From: Dromiciops gliroides
Taxonomy: Eukaryota; Chordata; Mammalia; Microbiotheria; Microbiotheriidae
Reading direction: 5' to 3'
Length of the DNA: 64,000 bases
Assembly (NCBI RefSeq): GCF_019393635.1
Contig: NC_057862.1
Location: 674,986,314 to 675,050,313, forward strand
Below are positions 21,251 through 32,560 of the stretch, piece after piece; position 1 is the first letter of the stretch, and the number at the start of each line of letters is the position of its first letter. The notes under the pieces are model-generated. The model ran no database searches. It was not told where the DNA came from and saw only the letters and a program-made list of their open reading frames with translations. Position numbers and translations under genes: made by a program.

Positions 21251-22685
21251 ATCCTCAACTTTTAAGTCATGGTCTTTTTGTACTCCATTACGCATGAGGA
21301 AAAAACCACTTGGGGAGTGGTGAAGGATGTGGCATGGTTACCTCCAGTTGGAGAAATGAGGAGACAGGCCTGGATCTGAGCTCTGTGCTGGGAGGTGTGG
21401 GTGAAGATCCCAGCTCTGGAGCTGATGGGGCTCTCAGGTCATCTGGTCCAATCCCCTTACTTTCTAGAAGAGGGAACTGGAACCCTGGGAGGGAAAGCGA
21501 TGGGTGACCGCGTAGGCTAGGCCCCGTCCCCATTTCCTTAGCCTACTGTGACAATCTCCTAACTGGTCTCCTTGCCTCAAGCCTTTCGCTCCCCAAGCCA
21601 TCCTCACACAGATGACCAATGCTACTCCTCAAGCACAGGTGCAATCGTGGGCTCTCCATGACAGCGCGGACCTGACACGCTCTTCGGTTGGGTATTTCCA
21701 GCCCGTCCCCATCTGGCTCCGTTCACTCACTGACCAAGAATGGACAAATCGGTTCTTGTTAGTAACAATAGCAGACAGCATTTCATCCATCCCTTTAGGT
21801 CTGCAGAACACTTTCCCTGGCATCTCGTTGAATTCTCTGCCAGTCACTGGGGATTCAGACTCAGACTGACACTGGCAGACCTACTGGGGTGGGAAAGGGG
21901 AGAGAACATCTATGTGGAAATGAAATACACGATACCAAGCAATTTTCTGGGGAAGGGCCTGTGCATCCGAGAGGGTCTGGAGAGACTTCTTGTAGAAGGA
22001 CTCCCATGAACTGAGGCTCTGAAGGCAGCCAGGGATCCAACCGGGTGGAGGTAGGGGCAGGGGACATGCCAGCCTTGAAGGATGGAGAGCCAGCACAAAG
22101 GCAAGTGGAAAGAATGTCACACACTGGAAGAGCCAGCAGGCCAGTTGGGCTGGAATCTAGAATGCCTCTAGAATCATGTTCAAGAAATCTGGAGCTGGTT
22201 AAGCTGAGGCTAAGGTGTGAAGGGCTTTCAAACACAAGCAAGACATTCATTTTTTTACTCTATCAGGAAATGGGAGCCACTTGAGTTTATTCAGCAGGTT
22301 AATGACACAGTCGGACCTAAATCTTAGGAACGTTATTCTCAAAGGAGTGTGGAGGCTGGACAGGAGGGGAGGCTGAAGGCAGAAAAACCAATGAGGAGGC
22401 TATCGCAATTGTCCAGGCAAGAATAATGAGGAACTAAATTAGGGGTGGGTGGATGGTGGCTGTGTGAAGGGAGAGAAGGGAACAGATGCAAGAGATTTGG
22501 CATCTGGTTGGACATAGAGGTGGAAGGAGAATCAGTGAGAAAACGGAGTGTGAGGAAAGTGAAATGACTTGCCCAAGGTCACACAGCTAAGTGTATGAGC
22601 CAGGATTCAAACTCAGGTCTTCCTGAATCCCCATGCAGTACTCTACCTACTATCCACCTAGTGGCCCTCAAGAGATGGCTAAGTT

Positions 22686-22822
22686 GGGGGCAGCTAGGTG
22701 GGGCAGTGGCTAAAGCACCAGCCCTGGATTCAGGAGGACCCAAGTTCAAATCTGGCTTCAGACACTTAACACTGACTAGCTGTGTGACCCTGGGCAAGAT
22801 ATTTAACCTTCCTTGGCCAAGA
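22686..22822 (+). mobile_element. CORE-SINE with microsatellite-expanded tail
   Basis: The body is normal up to ttaaccttccttggccaaga; in place of a plain A tail the sequence runs straight into the long purine repeat at 22822-23050. Confidence 0.9.
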
Positions 22823-22999
22823 AAGGAAGGAAGGAAGGAAAGAAGGGAGGGAGGGAGGGAGGGAGGGAGGGAGGGAGGGAGGGAGGGAGGAAGGAAGGAA
22901 GGAAGGAAGGAAGGAAGGAAGGAAGGAAGGAAGGAAGGAAGGAAGGAAGGAAGGAAGGAAGGAAGGAAGGAAGGAAGGAAGGAAGGAAGGAAAGAAGGA

Positions 23000-23039
<40 letters not shown>

Positions 23040-23050
23040 AGGAAGGAAAG
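22822..23050 (+). repeat. Compound purine microsatellite (GGGA)n-(GGAA)n-(GAAA)n
   Basis: About 230 bp of pure purine: (GGGA) near 22845-22888, (GGAA) over about 22889-22990, (GAAA) over about 22990-23040. It grew from the tail of the SINE at 22686. Long frames in this tract translate to repetitive Arg/Lys/Glu/Gly and are not genes. Confidence 0.97.
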
Positions 23051-23099
23051 AGCACTTATCCATCACCCCAAGATCCAGAGTCCTGGGTGGCAGAGCCTG

Positions 23100-23460
23100 A
23101 CTTCAGACGCCAAACCCAGTGGAGCAGGTTGGGTCCAGAGGGTCGAGGTCCCTGAACAAGCACCACAGCTCATCACAATCCCAAGGGCTTCGCGGCCTGC
23201 TCTCTTGTCTCCTCCTGGGCCTGCTGGCAGTGTGGCATGGGGTGGCCCATGTCCCAGAAGGCCAGGCTGGCCGGGGATGCCAAATGCGGCACATCCCGAA
23301 AGGCTGGAAAACCGCCAGCTGGAAGCTCAGCTCAGCACCGTCTGTGCTGCCCTGGGACCTGCCAGGCCAAACCTGGTGCTGCTCCTGGGACTGTCTGACC
23401 CAGGCACATGCTTTGGCCACAGGTCCCCCCAGAGGAGACACTCCCACAGGCCCCTAAGTT
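23100..23460 (+). other. Open frame of 112 codons with a hydrophobic start, unassigned
   Basis: From ATG 23119 the frame contains a hydrophobic run (LRGLLSCLLLGLLAVWHGVA, residues about 24-43), then a basic, cysteine-poor tail. It could encode a short secreted peptide, but there is no promoter, no homology I recognise, and an overlapping frame (from 23205) is equally open, so chance in GC-rich DNA is more likely. Confidence 0.15.
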
Positions 23461-23639
23461 TCAAGAGAAGCCACTTTGAGGTAAGCTCCAGGTACCCAGG
23501 GCCGCACCTGGGCCTCTAAGATGAGCCACAGCGTGAACAAGTGTGGGACAAGCTTCCTTGGCAGCGGGGACCTTTGCTCTTCCTGCTCTCTCTCTGGGCC
23601 TCTTTTCTTCTCCCATCTTTAGTCCTTCTTGTGAGGAAA

Positions 23640-24090
23640 GGCCGTGGTTTCCTTTTAATAGGATATAACCGCCACCATTCAAATGACATTCCTCCGGACC
23701 TGTTTGAGGACAAAGGTCTCAGTCCCCCTTCCCTCCAGCAGACAGATCACGTGGTTCAAGTATCCCTGAGCTGGCCTCAACCAGGCCCTATCCCAGGAGG
23801 ATTGAGGGAATGTCCCTGTGTCACCTCCCCATTACCTAAGAACTCAGAGAATAATAATGGAAATTAGGGTTAAGAATACTGTGTTCTGGTTAGCTAGCTT
23901 TCAAGCTTAGGTTGTAACCCTTAAGTAATCAGCCAATGATGAACAAGGGGAGGGTCCGTGCCCTGTTAGAGACTAGGGATTAAAAAGGGGCCTGCGGGCT
24001 CCAATCCTCTGCACTCAGAACCTGCCTGCTGCACACCGATCTCGGCTCCTATTCTTGGCACATCAGTGCCGAGTTCCAGAGAACTATGGG
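23640..24090 (+). mobile_element. Possible LTR-like remnant
   Basis: Layout suggestive of an LTR: agccaatgatgaacaagggg (CCAAT), then gggattaaaaagggg (TATA-like) and a following ctccaatcctctgcactcag. Ends and target duplication were not found, and no second copy is in the window, so the call is tentative. Fossil if real. Confidence 0.3.
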
Positions 24091-24970
24091 GGGGGGGGGG
24101 AAGGCTGCCCTGCCCACACCTAAAATCACACTTTTCCAAGTAGGCCGAGTTATGAAAGCTAATGTTCCTCCCCATTCCCTTCGAGAGGACCAAAGATGGC
24201 TCATGATCACTATGGGAAAGTACTGGCTGTGGGCACAGGAGGGGAGGCATGTGGAATTGGGGGCCGGAGCAGCTCTTGAGGGCCATCTCTGCTGAATCTG
24301 GGCAGGTGCCCCCATCTCTGTGAGAATCAGTGTCTCCTTCAGTGAAATCAAGCCCACAGTGTCACAAAGGGAGGGTCCTCGATGATCTCCTAAGGCCCAG
24401 GCCTAGGACCCTCCAGGGGCAGGAGCATCCCGTTCCTCCCTGAGGACACCCAATCAATCCACAAACATTTCTGAAGCACCACTAGGTGCCAGACACTAAG
24501 CTAACCACTGGGAACAAGAAACAAGAAAGAAGCCCTGCCCTGTCCTCAGGGAGATTACATTTTATCTGAGAAGACAATGTCTGCACGAGTAAACATGGAC
24601 AGAATACAATCTTACACAGACTCAAGTGGTAAAAACCAGCTTCCAACCCATCTCACTTCTGCCATTGGCCAGACCTTACCCGCTATGGCCTGACAATGAC
24701 CCAAGGGGGCAAGGAGTCACCCGTGGGAGCACTTCCCCAGGGGCTGGGAGGCATGACACGGATGCTCAGCCCTATTGCCTTCTGCATGCCAGTGTTCTCT
24801 TGGCACTGTCATAGAACTTCCAGTCCCAGAACCCTGCACTGTCACAAAGACCACAATGTGGGGTGACTCCCAGCAATGCACAGATATGTGGTGGATAGAA
24901 AACCCATGATGACCTGCACGGGAGAAGGGCATAAAAGGCATCGCTGATGCCTGGTTAGAAAAGGAGGAAG

Positions 24971-25140
24971 AGGGGCAGCTAGGTGGCGCAGTGGATAGAG
25001 CACTGGCCCTGAATTCAGGAGTACCTGAGTTCAAATCCAGCCTCAGACACTTGACACTTACTAGCTGTGTGACCCTGGGCAAGTCACTTAACCCCCATTG
25101 CCCCACAAAAACAAAAACAAACAAAAAAAAACAAAAAAAA
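24971..25140 (+). mobile_element. CORE-SINE, first of two at one target
   Basis: Preceded by agaaaaggaggaag (24957-24970). Tail is a mixture of A and C. A second SINE follows after another copy of the same flank. Confidence 0.95.
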
Positions 25141-25154
25141 AGAAAAGGAGGAAG

Positions 25155-25307
25155 AGGGGCAGCTAGGTGGCACAGTGGATAAAGCACTGGCCCTGAAATC
25201 AGGAGGACCTGAGCTCAAATCCAGCCTCAGACACTTGACACTTACTAGCTGTGTGACCCTGGGCAAGTCACTTAACCCCCATTGCCTTACCAAAAAACAA
25301 AAAAGAA
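25155..25307 (+). mobile_element. CORE-SINE, second of two at one target
   Basis: Flanked by agaaaaggaggaag on both sides (25141-25154 and 25308-25321), so the target sequence occurs three times around two SINEs. The two bodies differ at several bases, so this is not a very recent duplication. Confidence 0.95.
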
Positions 25308-25701
25308 AGAAAAGGAGGAAGCCCAAGCATCTTGTGGGAGCACCTGCGTTTGTATCCATGAGATAGTGAGGGAACTGGGTGGTGGCTTTGGTCTCTCCAA
25401 TCAATCCCCTGGCTGGAGTGGAGCAAGCTGGATGGAGCTGTGAGCCACTGAGCACCAGAGAGGAAGACTCTCCTGCGGAGGCAGAGTGGGCAGCAATCGA
25501 GAATTAGGGCATCTCAGGTCCAGGGCTTCTTCTGACAAACCAGACACGGCGGTCAGTCCCATAGGGCCTCTCAGGGCTGTGTCACATTCTGCAGACACTT
25601 GGCCCGCTGAGTCAGGGGCCAAGCGGCAGAGTCCACACTCAGAGAAGTGGCCGGACAAGCGGGGTCCCCTCGTGGCCTCAGGTGTCCAGCCTGGGCGGCC
25701 C

Positions 25702-26128
25702 TCACCGGGGCAGGCTGGCACTCAGTTCTTTCTCCAATCCCTGAACAAACTGGTCGTTGAGAAAGAGCAGCTGGCCCTGCGGAAGGAAGTGGTTGAGGAT
25801 GATCTCGATCCGGTCTGCTCTGAGGAGAATGTCGCTGCCCGAGGACAGCAGCTTCAGGTGATCCAAGAGCAGGCGCATGAGCAGACGCAGGGTGCTCTCG
25901 GCCAGTGGCAGGTTCTCATGAAGCTCACAAACCAAGGCACAGCCTATGGACAGGACCCTAAGCCACACGACAACCTTGGCTTCCTGGAAGGGGTCCCCAG
26001 GTCGAAGGCGGAAGACCCCCGAGGGAGCATCGTGCAGGGGGATGGGCTCATCAGAGGCCTGGGGGAGGAGGTCCGAGGGAGGCCGGCCTGACGCTTGCTG
26101 CAGCAGCTTACACGCCGACTCTGCCTGT
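25702..26128 (-). CDS. AP5S1: AP5S1 second coding exon
   Basis: The acceptor is ttcctcccccag|ACAGG. The exon encodes residues 59-200, ending SASLPR and TGA at 25704-25702. It holds most of the longin-like sigma fold, with the conserved LLFLNDQFVQGLEKE near the end. Confidence 0.95.
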
Positions 26129-27314
26129 CTGGGGGAGGAAAAGAACTCAGACCCAAGGGATGGGGCGAGGAGCAAAACCGCCCCGTCTGACCCGGCCTGA
26201 ACGTGGGCCTGAGTGGGGCGCCAAGAGCTCCCAGCTCTGGGCCGGAGGCTGGGGCTGGAGCCCAGCTCTGCTGCCGGTGCTGGCAACTCAGAACCAGGCC
26301 CTTGGGTCACCCAGATCTCAGTTTCTCCATCTGTCGAATTGGAGGAATGAGCCCCATGGACGCCGAGGGCTCTTTTAAGGCCAAAATGAGGGGGTCTTTG
26401 TCATAACAAACACGAGGGTGTGCTCCTCGCTCTGCCTCTGCTCAGTGTGCTCACGTCCACAGGCATGTCAGCAAGGGTCTGGGTCGAGGCAGCCTGGCAC
26501 AGGCCCTGGCCTTCCCAGCACCACAGTGCCGGACTCTGGATGGCCAGCGGGGGAGACCACTGCCCAGCTCTGGGGCCTTCAGGAGCAGCCCTCCCAGGAG
26601 GGCAGGAAGCATCACCCTAAGTTCTGGGGCCCTTAGAGCTGGGAGCTATGACCCCAGGGGCTGGACCCTAATGAAAGGACGGAGGGGGCGAGGCGGGGCA
26701 GGGTGAGGCACATCCACCCCCACAAAAGGTCCGTTTGTCCTACAAGGGTAGCTTTCCACCCCAGGTCTCCCTGAGGTCCAGCTGGTTTTAAGTACAGTTT
26801 GGACCTGCTACAGTGGCCCAGATGAAAAATAAATAAGCCTTCGGCTGCCGCGGGACAATCCCCAAGTCTCTGTCTGACTCTGGGGAGCAGGGTCTAGTTT
26901 TTCTCCAGGCAGGTTAACCTTCCTACTTGTCCTAAAAGATAGAAGTGTGGAGTGGAAAGAACCCAGAACCTGCAGCCGGCAGAGCTGGAGCCTCTGTTTC
27001 TTCATCTATAAAGTGGGCACAAAGATTCTTGCACTCCCTACCTGCCCGGGCCCTGGGCTCTGTCACTGTGAGGTGCTCCTCCCACAATGTCGAGTGGTTT
27101 GGGCCCCAGACCTGGCCTGAGCAGCCTCTTCCATTTACCTTGCTACAGCCAACAGCTGTTCCTTCCTGAGCAGCCGGTCCCTCTCTGCCCCATGAGGCCG
27201 GGGGTCATCTGGTGACCTCTCTGACCCAAATACTCGTGAATACAGCACTCGGCAGAACGCCACATCCCCGGTGGCCTGGTTACTCAGCGTGTGGATCAGG
27301 AATGCATGCACCAT
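25702..27314 (-). CDS. AP5S1: AP5S1, AP-5 adaptor complex sigma-1 subunit (complete, two coding exons)
   Basis: AP5S1 is the small subunit of the AP-5 adaptor, which works with SPG11/SPG15 in late-endosome to Golgi retrieval. Coding exons are 27314-27139 and 26128-25702, joined in phase 2 (GCAAG|gtaaat ... cccccag|ACAGGC), giving 200 residues, the same length as the human protein as I recall it. Start: MVHAFLIHTLSNQATGDVAF in a textbook Kozak context (GCCACCATGG). Conserved landmarks include RSPDDPRPHGAERDRLLRKE, QQASGRPP, SDEPIPLHDAP, LLLDHLKLL, LLRADRIE and the C-terminal QLLFLNDQFVQGLEKE. No break is visible. It lies upstream of MAVS in the same orientation, as in human. The 3' UTR end is not resolved: no convincing AATAAA is seen on the minus strand just below 25702, where two SINEs sit at 24971-25307. 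Confidence 0.97.
26640..27120. other. AP5S1 intron
   Basis: The roughly 1-kb intron between the two AP5S1 coding exons (27138-26129). No repeat of the main families is present and nothing else is recognised. Confidence 0.7.
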
Positions 27315-27333
27315 GGTGGCTGGAAGCTTCGTC
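27139..27333 (-). CDS. AP5S1: AP5S1 first coding exon
   Basis: The acceptor ccccttttag|GACGAAGC places the exon start at 27333, with 19 untranslated bases before the ATG at 27314-27312. It encodes residues 1-58 plus two bases of Arg59. Just upstream in the intron a short motif, aaacgtgcagccaagg, occurs three times (about 27390, 27438 and 27601), the last two flanking a SINE. Confidence 0.95.
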
Positions 27334-27450
27334 CTAAAAGGGGAACCCAGGACAATCAAAAAGGGAAGGGCAGCAGCAAGACTGTGTGAGAAACGTGCAG
27401 CCAAGGCTGCAGAAGCACGTGACCAAGGCCGTGCAAGAAACGTGCAGCCA

Positions 27451-27600
27451 GGGGGCAGCTAGGTGGTACAGTGGATAAAGCACCGGCCCTGGATTCAGGA
27501 GGACCTGAGTTCAAGTCTGGTCTCAGATACTTGACATTTATTAGTTGTGTGATCCTGGGCAAGTCACTCAACCCTCATTGTCCCGCCAAAAAAAAAACAA
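27451..27600 (+). mobile_element. CORE-SINE upstream of the AP5S1 coding exon
   Basis: Flanked by aaacgtgcagcca and aaacgtgcggcca. It sits about 120 bases upstream of the acceptor of the first AP5S1 coding exon, antisense to it. Confidence 0.93.
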
Positions 27601-28845
27601 AAACGTGCGGCCAAGGCCACAGAAGCCGTTGCTGACCTTTTACTTACTACCACTCAGCAGAGTCACAGAGCCTTCAGCTGCACAGGCTGATGGGAAATTC
27701 TTGTCTAAACTTACTGTGGGCCAGAATTTCTCTAAGCACAAAGGAGCTGGGCTAGTAAGCTCAGTGGTTAGAACCCGGTCCTCATGGGACCCAGACTACA
27801 CACAGGAGGCACTACAAAACCAAGACGAGGTCCAGGGGGAATCTCCAAGCAGGACAGTTCATTAATGCCACCCAATGCTCAACAAACCTCTACCAAGTAC
27901 AACGTGGCCAGGTGGAAGTCAGAGGCGCTGGCCTTGTATTCCACCAGGGACGCTTGCTACCTGAGCCCCGGGGCCTCTGCTTCCGTAGGGGGCTGGGGAA
28001 AACGGCCCCTCCGGCCCCTTCCAGCTGGGCATCTCCAGGCTTTGGACTGTGTGCAGAGCCCTGGGCAGATCCAGGGTCGAGGCGAGCTCTGCCCTCGGCC
28101 CCTTTGGAGCGCACAGATCCAAGCCTGCACCTGGGGCCAGCAGCCTTATCAGGCTGCACAATAAGTGGAGGGAAGAAGCCCTGCTCCCTGGCTGCGGGTT
28201 GACTCCTCTAACCCTGGCCAGGACAGAGGAGGAAGCACTGTGGATGGGGATCCAGGGCGCCAGGCGGGCACCCACACAGCGCCCTCTCTCTGGGGCTCAA
28301 CTCCCTCATCAGAGAATCCACTGGGCTGGGACGTGAGTGAAAAAGGTGACTAAAGGCCAGCCTGGGAACCACTGAACAAGCAGCCCCAGAGGACAGAGTG
28401 AACTACACACCTCCCTCTTAGGTGGAAAGACAAGGGATGAGGAGGGCAGACAGTGCGTGGATCCTGAGATAAGGTCACCCGCTTTTTGCTAATTTTGGGG
28501 GGTCACAATGAGGGTTTCATTCTGAGGCAGAGTCACTAAACTGTTTTTGCTTAACTTTTGTTATAAGGAAGTGTCTGATTTGGGGGTAAGGGAGAGCAGA
28601 GGGGTGAACAAGCATATCAAGAACACTCTGATGCTAAAAAAGGGGGGGGGGTCAACTAGATGAAGGGTTATTAACTTTTTTTTTTTAAATCATGGACCCC
28701 TTTGCTGTCTGGTGAAACCTATGGATTCCTCAGAGCATTTTTTAAATGGAAAAAATTAGAAACCAAGTTAGTGAAAATAAAGATGCAATTTTCCCTCATC
28801 CAAGACCACTGAACCCCCAGGTAAAGAGTCCTTGGACTACACCAG

Positions 28846-28990
28846 AAGTCAAATGGACAATTTTGATTCCATTAAATTAAAAAGGTTTTGCACAAACAAA
28901 ATCAATTTAACCAAAATTAGAAGAGAGCTAAGTGGGGCGGGGGAAATCTTTACTGTAAACTTCTCCTATGTAAAGATCTGATTCAAATGT
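28846..28990 (+). mobile_element. L1 ORF2 fragment
   Basis: ggacaattttgattccatta, aattaaaaaggttttgcaca and ccaaaattagaagagagcta match the late part of marsupial-type L1 ORF2, as also seen near 52790-52860. Confidence 0.75.
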
Positions 28991-29424
28991 AGGAAAATAG
29001 AGAAGGGAAAGTGGGGACGGCAGAATCCAGAAAGGCCCCCCCTAAGAGGAGCTAAGCCAAAAAGCAAAGAGGCAGGAATGGGGAGAGTGGAGAGAATGGG
29101 GTACACACCCCACTCGTTTCTAAATGTACCCCACCCCACCCCTATTAAAAACAAACAAACGGCATTTCAGCAAAACCAAAGCACCCATCAGTCCTGCCAG
29201 ATAATATAAGCCACCCAAGCAGCAGCCTGGCACCCAGTCCCTGCTGCTTTGACAAGGGAGAATGGTGCATGTTTATCATCTCCAGAGGTAAGCTATTCAT
29301 GCAGTTCTTGGGGAAATGATGGTGATGCGAGCTGGATTAGGGGGCAATCTGCCGAATCCAGAATCCAGAACTAGTCCAATGATTAAATCCAACAAAAGGG
29401 GTCATTACTGGTTCCCTGTCAACT

Positions 29425-29760
29425 AGATAGGTAGCTGGGTGGTTCAGTGCACGGTTCAAATCCTGCCCCGGAGGGGCAGCTAGGTGGCGCAGTGGATAAA
29501 GCACAGGCCCTGGATTCAGGAGGACATGAGTTTAAATCTGGCCTCAGACACTTGACATTTACTAGCTGTGTGACCCTGGGCAAGTCATTTAACCCTCATT
29601 GCCTCGGAAAAAAACAAAAACAAAAAAAAACAAATTCTGCCCCGGACACTTACTAGCTGCGTGACCCTGGGCAAGGCACTTAACCTCTGCCCGTTCCCCA
29701 CCTGTAAAATGGGGGTGGTGATAACAGCACCTCTTGGTAAAGCGCTTCATAAACGCCCTC
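29425..29760 (+). mobile_element. Old MIR-like CORE-SINE split by a younger SINE
   Basis: Left part gtagctgggtggttcagtgc...ttcaaatcctgccc; right part gacacttactagctgcgtga...cacctgtaaaatgggggtgg...aaagcgcttcataaacg. The younger SINE at 29473-29630 duplicates aaattctgccccgga. Confidence 0.75.
29473..29630 (+). mobile_element. CORE-SINE inserted in an older SINE
   Basis: Target duplication caaatcctgccccgga / caaattctgccccgga, with one difference. Tail of A with scattered C. Confidence 0.93.
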
Positions 29761-30089
29761 TTCTGTGACTATTATAAGCCTAGCTATCCGGCAACCACAG
29801 CTTTTCCCCAAGGCGGCTCCTCCTCCAAAGACAGCAGGCTCCAGCTTTGGAATCTGAGGTCCTGGGTTCGAGTTCAAGTTCTGCCGGTTTCTACCCACGT
29901 GCGCCCCTTCACTAAGCTGGGCCTCAGTTTCTTCATCAGTTAAATGACAGGAGTAGGCTGGAAGGCCTCTGAGGTCCCATCCTGCTCTAAATATCCAATC
30001 CAATAAACCCTGGAAGCGAGAAACGACCACGCCTAGTAACAGGGGGATGGCTAAAATGACCCCGGGAAGAGCTTCCGGGGTCAGCTGAT

Positions 30090-30560
30090 CATCCCAGTTC
30101 CCGGTTGGCTCCGCCCCCCAGTCTCGAAGAGCATGCGTCACTTCCGCACATGCGCCAATCGGCACCAAGTGCACCCTGGATGTTGTGGTCCCTCTCCTAC
30201 AGCTGACCAAGCACAGGGAGGCATTTCTCAGGACAGTTTCCTCCACCCATTCCCGCCCCCCCCTCACCAAACCGCGCCCCAGGGACCCCGGCGCCATCCG
30301 AAGAGAACCTGCAGTCCTTACCCCTCTTACCGCGCCGGGCAGCTTCGCGGGGCAAGCCCCTGACACAGCGGAACCGCGGTTCAATGGAGGACGCTTACGT
30401 CAGCACTCACGCATGGCGCACAGTCCGTCTCGAGCACGAGCATGCACGCGGGGGGGGCGGGGGCGGAGCCAGAGGAGCCTTTAAAAGGACTTTGTCTGGG
30501 AAGTTGAGGCAGATCCGCAAAGGCCGCGGGAAGGGGAGCTGGGGTAGCGGCTTGGGGAAC
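30090..30560. promoter_or_regulatory. AP5S1: CpG-rich promoter region, probably of AP5S1
   Basis: A CpG-rich block containing a GC box (ctccgcccccca), gcatgcgtcacttccg, an NRF1-like catgcgcc next to a CCAAT, and a CRE-like ttacgtcag at about 30393. On the minus strand a good donor, GGCGCG|gtaaga, ends at 30331, which could finish an AP5S1 untranslated exon. On the plus strand tttaaaagg at 30480 resembles a TATA box, so divergent transcription is possible. Confidence 0.5.
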
Positions 30561-31019
30561 GGGTCCTTGAGGCGTCCCTGGGCCGAGTAGAGCCGGATGG
30601 GTCTTCCAAGGGAATGCCCTTCCACTTTCGCCTCACAGTAATTCTACCAAGCCATGAGTCTGACCACCCCCCTTCCTGCTCCCAGTCCTGCACTGGCTCC
30701 CTATTACCCCTGGGAGCAAAACCTCTCCAGCCCTCCACGTGACTGCCAGCAGCCGCTTCTTGGGCAGCTTCCTCCTGTGCAGACCCCACACTCCGCTTGG
30801 CTCCCACCGCTACTTGCATGACCTTTCTTCTCCCGGCCTCAATTCCCCCATCTGTAAAAGGGGAGCCTTGACTAACCCTTGTAAGGGCGTTTCCGAATTG
30901 AAATCTTGGGTGCCTCATCTCATGATGTTTGGATCACCCTTTGAACTCCTCCAAACAATGTTCTACCTCTAATTAGATTGTAAGCCCCCGAAGACAAGGG
31001 CTCCATTGCCCATAGGAAA

Positions 31020-31870
31020 AACAGTAAATGTTTGTTACACTGCATGTAAAAACAATAATTCATTTTTTAAAAATTTTGAATTCCAAATTCTTTCCTCCAC
31101 ACACACCCCCCCCAAGATGGTAAGCAATTTGATCTAGGTTATACCTGTGCAATTATACAAAACATTTCCGTATTAGTCATGTTGTGAAAAAAAACACAAA
31201 CCCTCTCCCAAAAAAACCTACAAAAAAATAAAGTGAAAACTCATATCCTTTGATCTGCATTCAGATGCCATTGGTTCTTTCTCTGAGACAAACAGCATTT
31301 TTCATCATGAGTCCTTTGGAATTGAATTAGAATGCTGTATTGTGGAGAATAGTTAAGACATTCACAACTGATCATGGTACAATACTGCCGTTACTCTGTA
31401 CAATGTTCTCCTGGTTCTGCTCACTTCACTTTATGATAGTTCATGTAAATCTTTCCAGGTTTTTCTAAAATCATCCTCCTAGTCAATATTATTGACCATT
31501 CCACCCCATGACACCTGGGTAGAGCAGTGGATAGAGCACCTGGGCTAGGGTCAGGAAGACTCATCATGAGTTCACTTACTAGCTATGTGACCCTGGGCAA
31601 GTCACTTCACCCTGTTTGCTTCAGTTTTCTCATCTGTAAAGTGAGCTGGAGAAGAAAATGGCAAACCTCTCCAGTATCTTTGCTGAGAAAACCCCAAATG
31701 GGGTCACAAGGAACCAGACATGACTGAAACGACTCACCAACAACAAATTCCATCACAATTTTATCCCATAAGTTGTTTAGCCATTCCCCAGTTGTTAGAC
31801 ATCCCCTCCATTTCCATATCTTTGCTACCACAAAAAAAAGAACTGCTGTAAATAATTTTTGTACAAATAG
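31020..31870 (-). mobile_element. L1 3' end, split by a MAR1-like SINE
   Basis: In reverse it gives the L1 3' portion: ctgttgtaaat... caaagatatggaaatggagg, ggggatgtctaacaactggg, then past the SINE the terminal untranslated part ending in a T-rich stretch at about 31060. The MAR1-like SINE is at 31508-31745. Confidence 0.75.
31508..31745 (+). mobile_element. MAR1-like SINE inside an L1 3' end
   Basis: Head gggtagagcagtggatagag, CORE, gagctggagaagaaaatggc and an ending ccccaaatggggtcacaagg...actcaccaacaacaaa. Inserted in reverse-oriented L1 sequence. Confidence 0.85.
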
Positions 31871-32007
31871 CTCTGTACTGAACAGCAAGGGTGAATCAGT
31901 CTCTTCTTCACCTCCCAGCTCCCTTGGCTTCCTCCAAATTTTGGCTAACATCCCATCTACGAAATGCCTTTCTCAGTATCCCTTAATTTGAATGCCTTCC
32001 TGAGTGT

Positions 32008-32245
32008 TGGTCAATGAGTTGTGTCTGACTCTCCGTGACCCCATTTGGGGTTTTCTTAGCAAAGATATTGGAGTGGTTTGCCATTTCCTCCTCCAGCTGA
32101 TTTTACAGATGAGGAAACTGAGGCAAGCAGGGTGAAGTGACTTGTCCAGAGTCACACACCTAGTAAGTGTCTGAGGCTGGTTTTGAACTCAGTTCTTCCT
32201 GACCTGAGAGCCAGCACTCTCTCCATTGCACTACCTAGCTGAACC
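32008..32245 (-). mobile_element. MAR1-like SINE with RTE-type tail
   Basis: Begins with ttggtcaatgagttgtgtct (tail reversed) and ends with cactacctagctg at the head. Confidence 0.85.
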
Positions 32246-32299
32246 TCTCTGGAAGGAGTTTGGATTTTCTGTCCTCTTACATGCAAATATCAAAACCTT

Positions 32300-32392
32300 A
32301 GAAGGGCTGTTGCACAAATAAAATCAATTTAACCAAAACCAAAATTAGAAGAGAGCCAAATGGGGGAGGGGGGAATCTTTACTGTAAACTTC
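32300..32392 (+). mobile_element. L1 ORF2 fragment
   Basis: gttgcacaaataaaatcaat and aaattagaagagagccaaat parallel the fragment at 28846-28990, including the gggaatctttactgtaaact that follows, so the two share a source or a local duplication. Confidence 0.65.
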
Positions 32393-32560
32393 TAAGCCCT
32401 TCTAAGATGGAAACTTCCTTTAGTTCAGCCAGGCTTGAAATGCTGAAAGCTCTAATACAGGCCCAACCATCTCAGACTGTCGGTCAGATAAACAAACACA
32501 CCTTCTAGTGGCTAAATAAATACTCTGTCCCCTACATAGATCTTGGACTTTTTTTTTTTT

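Noticed and set aside
22579-23155. Long frames on both strands over the purine microsatellite
   Set aside because: Low-complexity translation of (GGAA)n; no other coding signal.
25486-26091. A 201-codon plus-strand frame opposite AP5S1
   Set aside because: A shadow of the well-conserved AP5S1 exon on the other strand.
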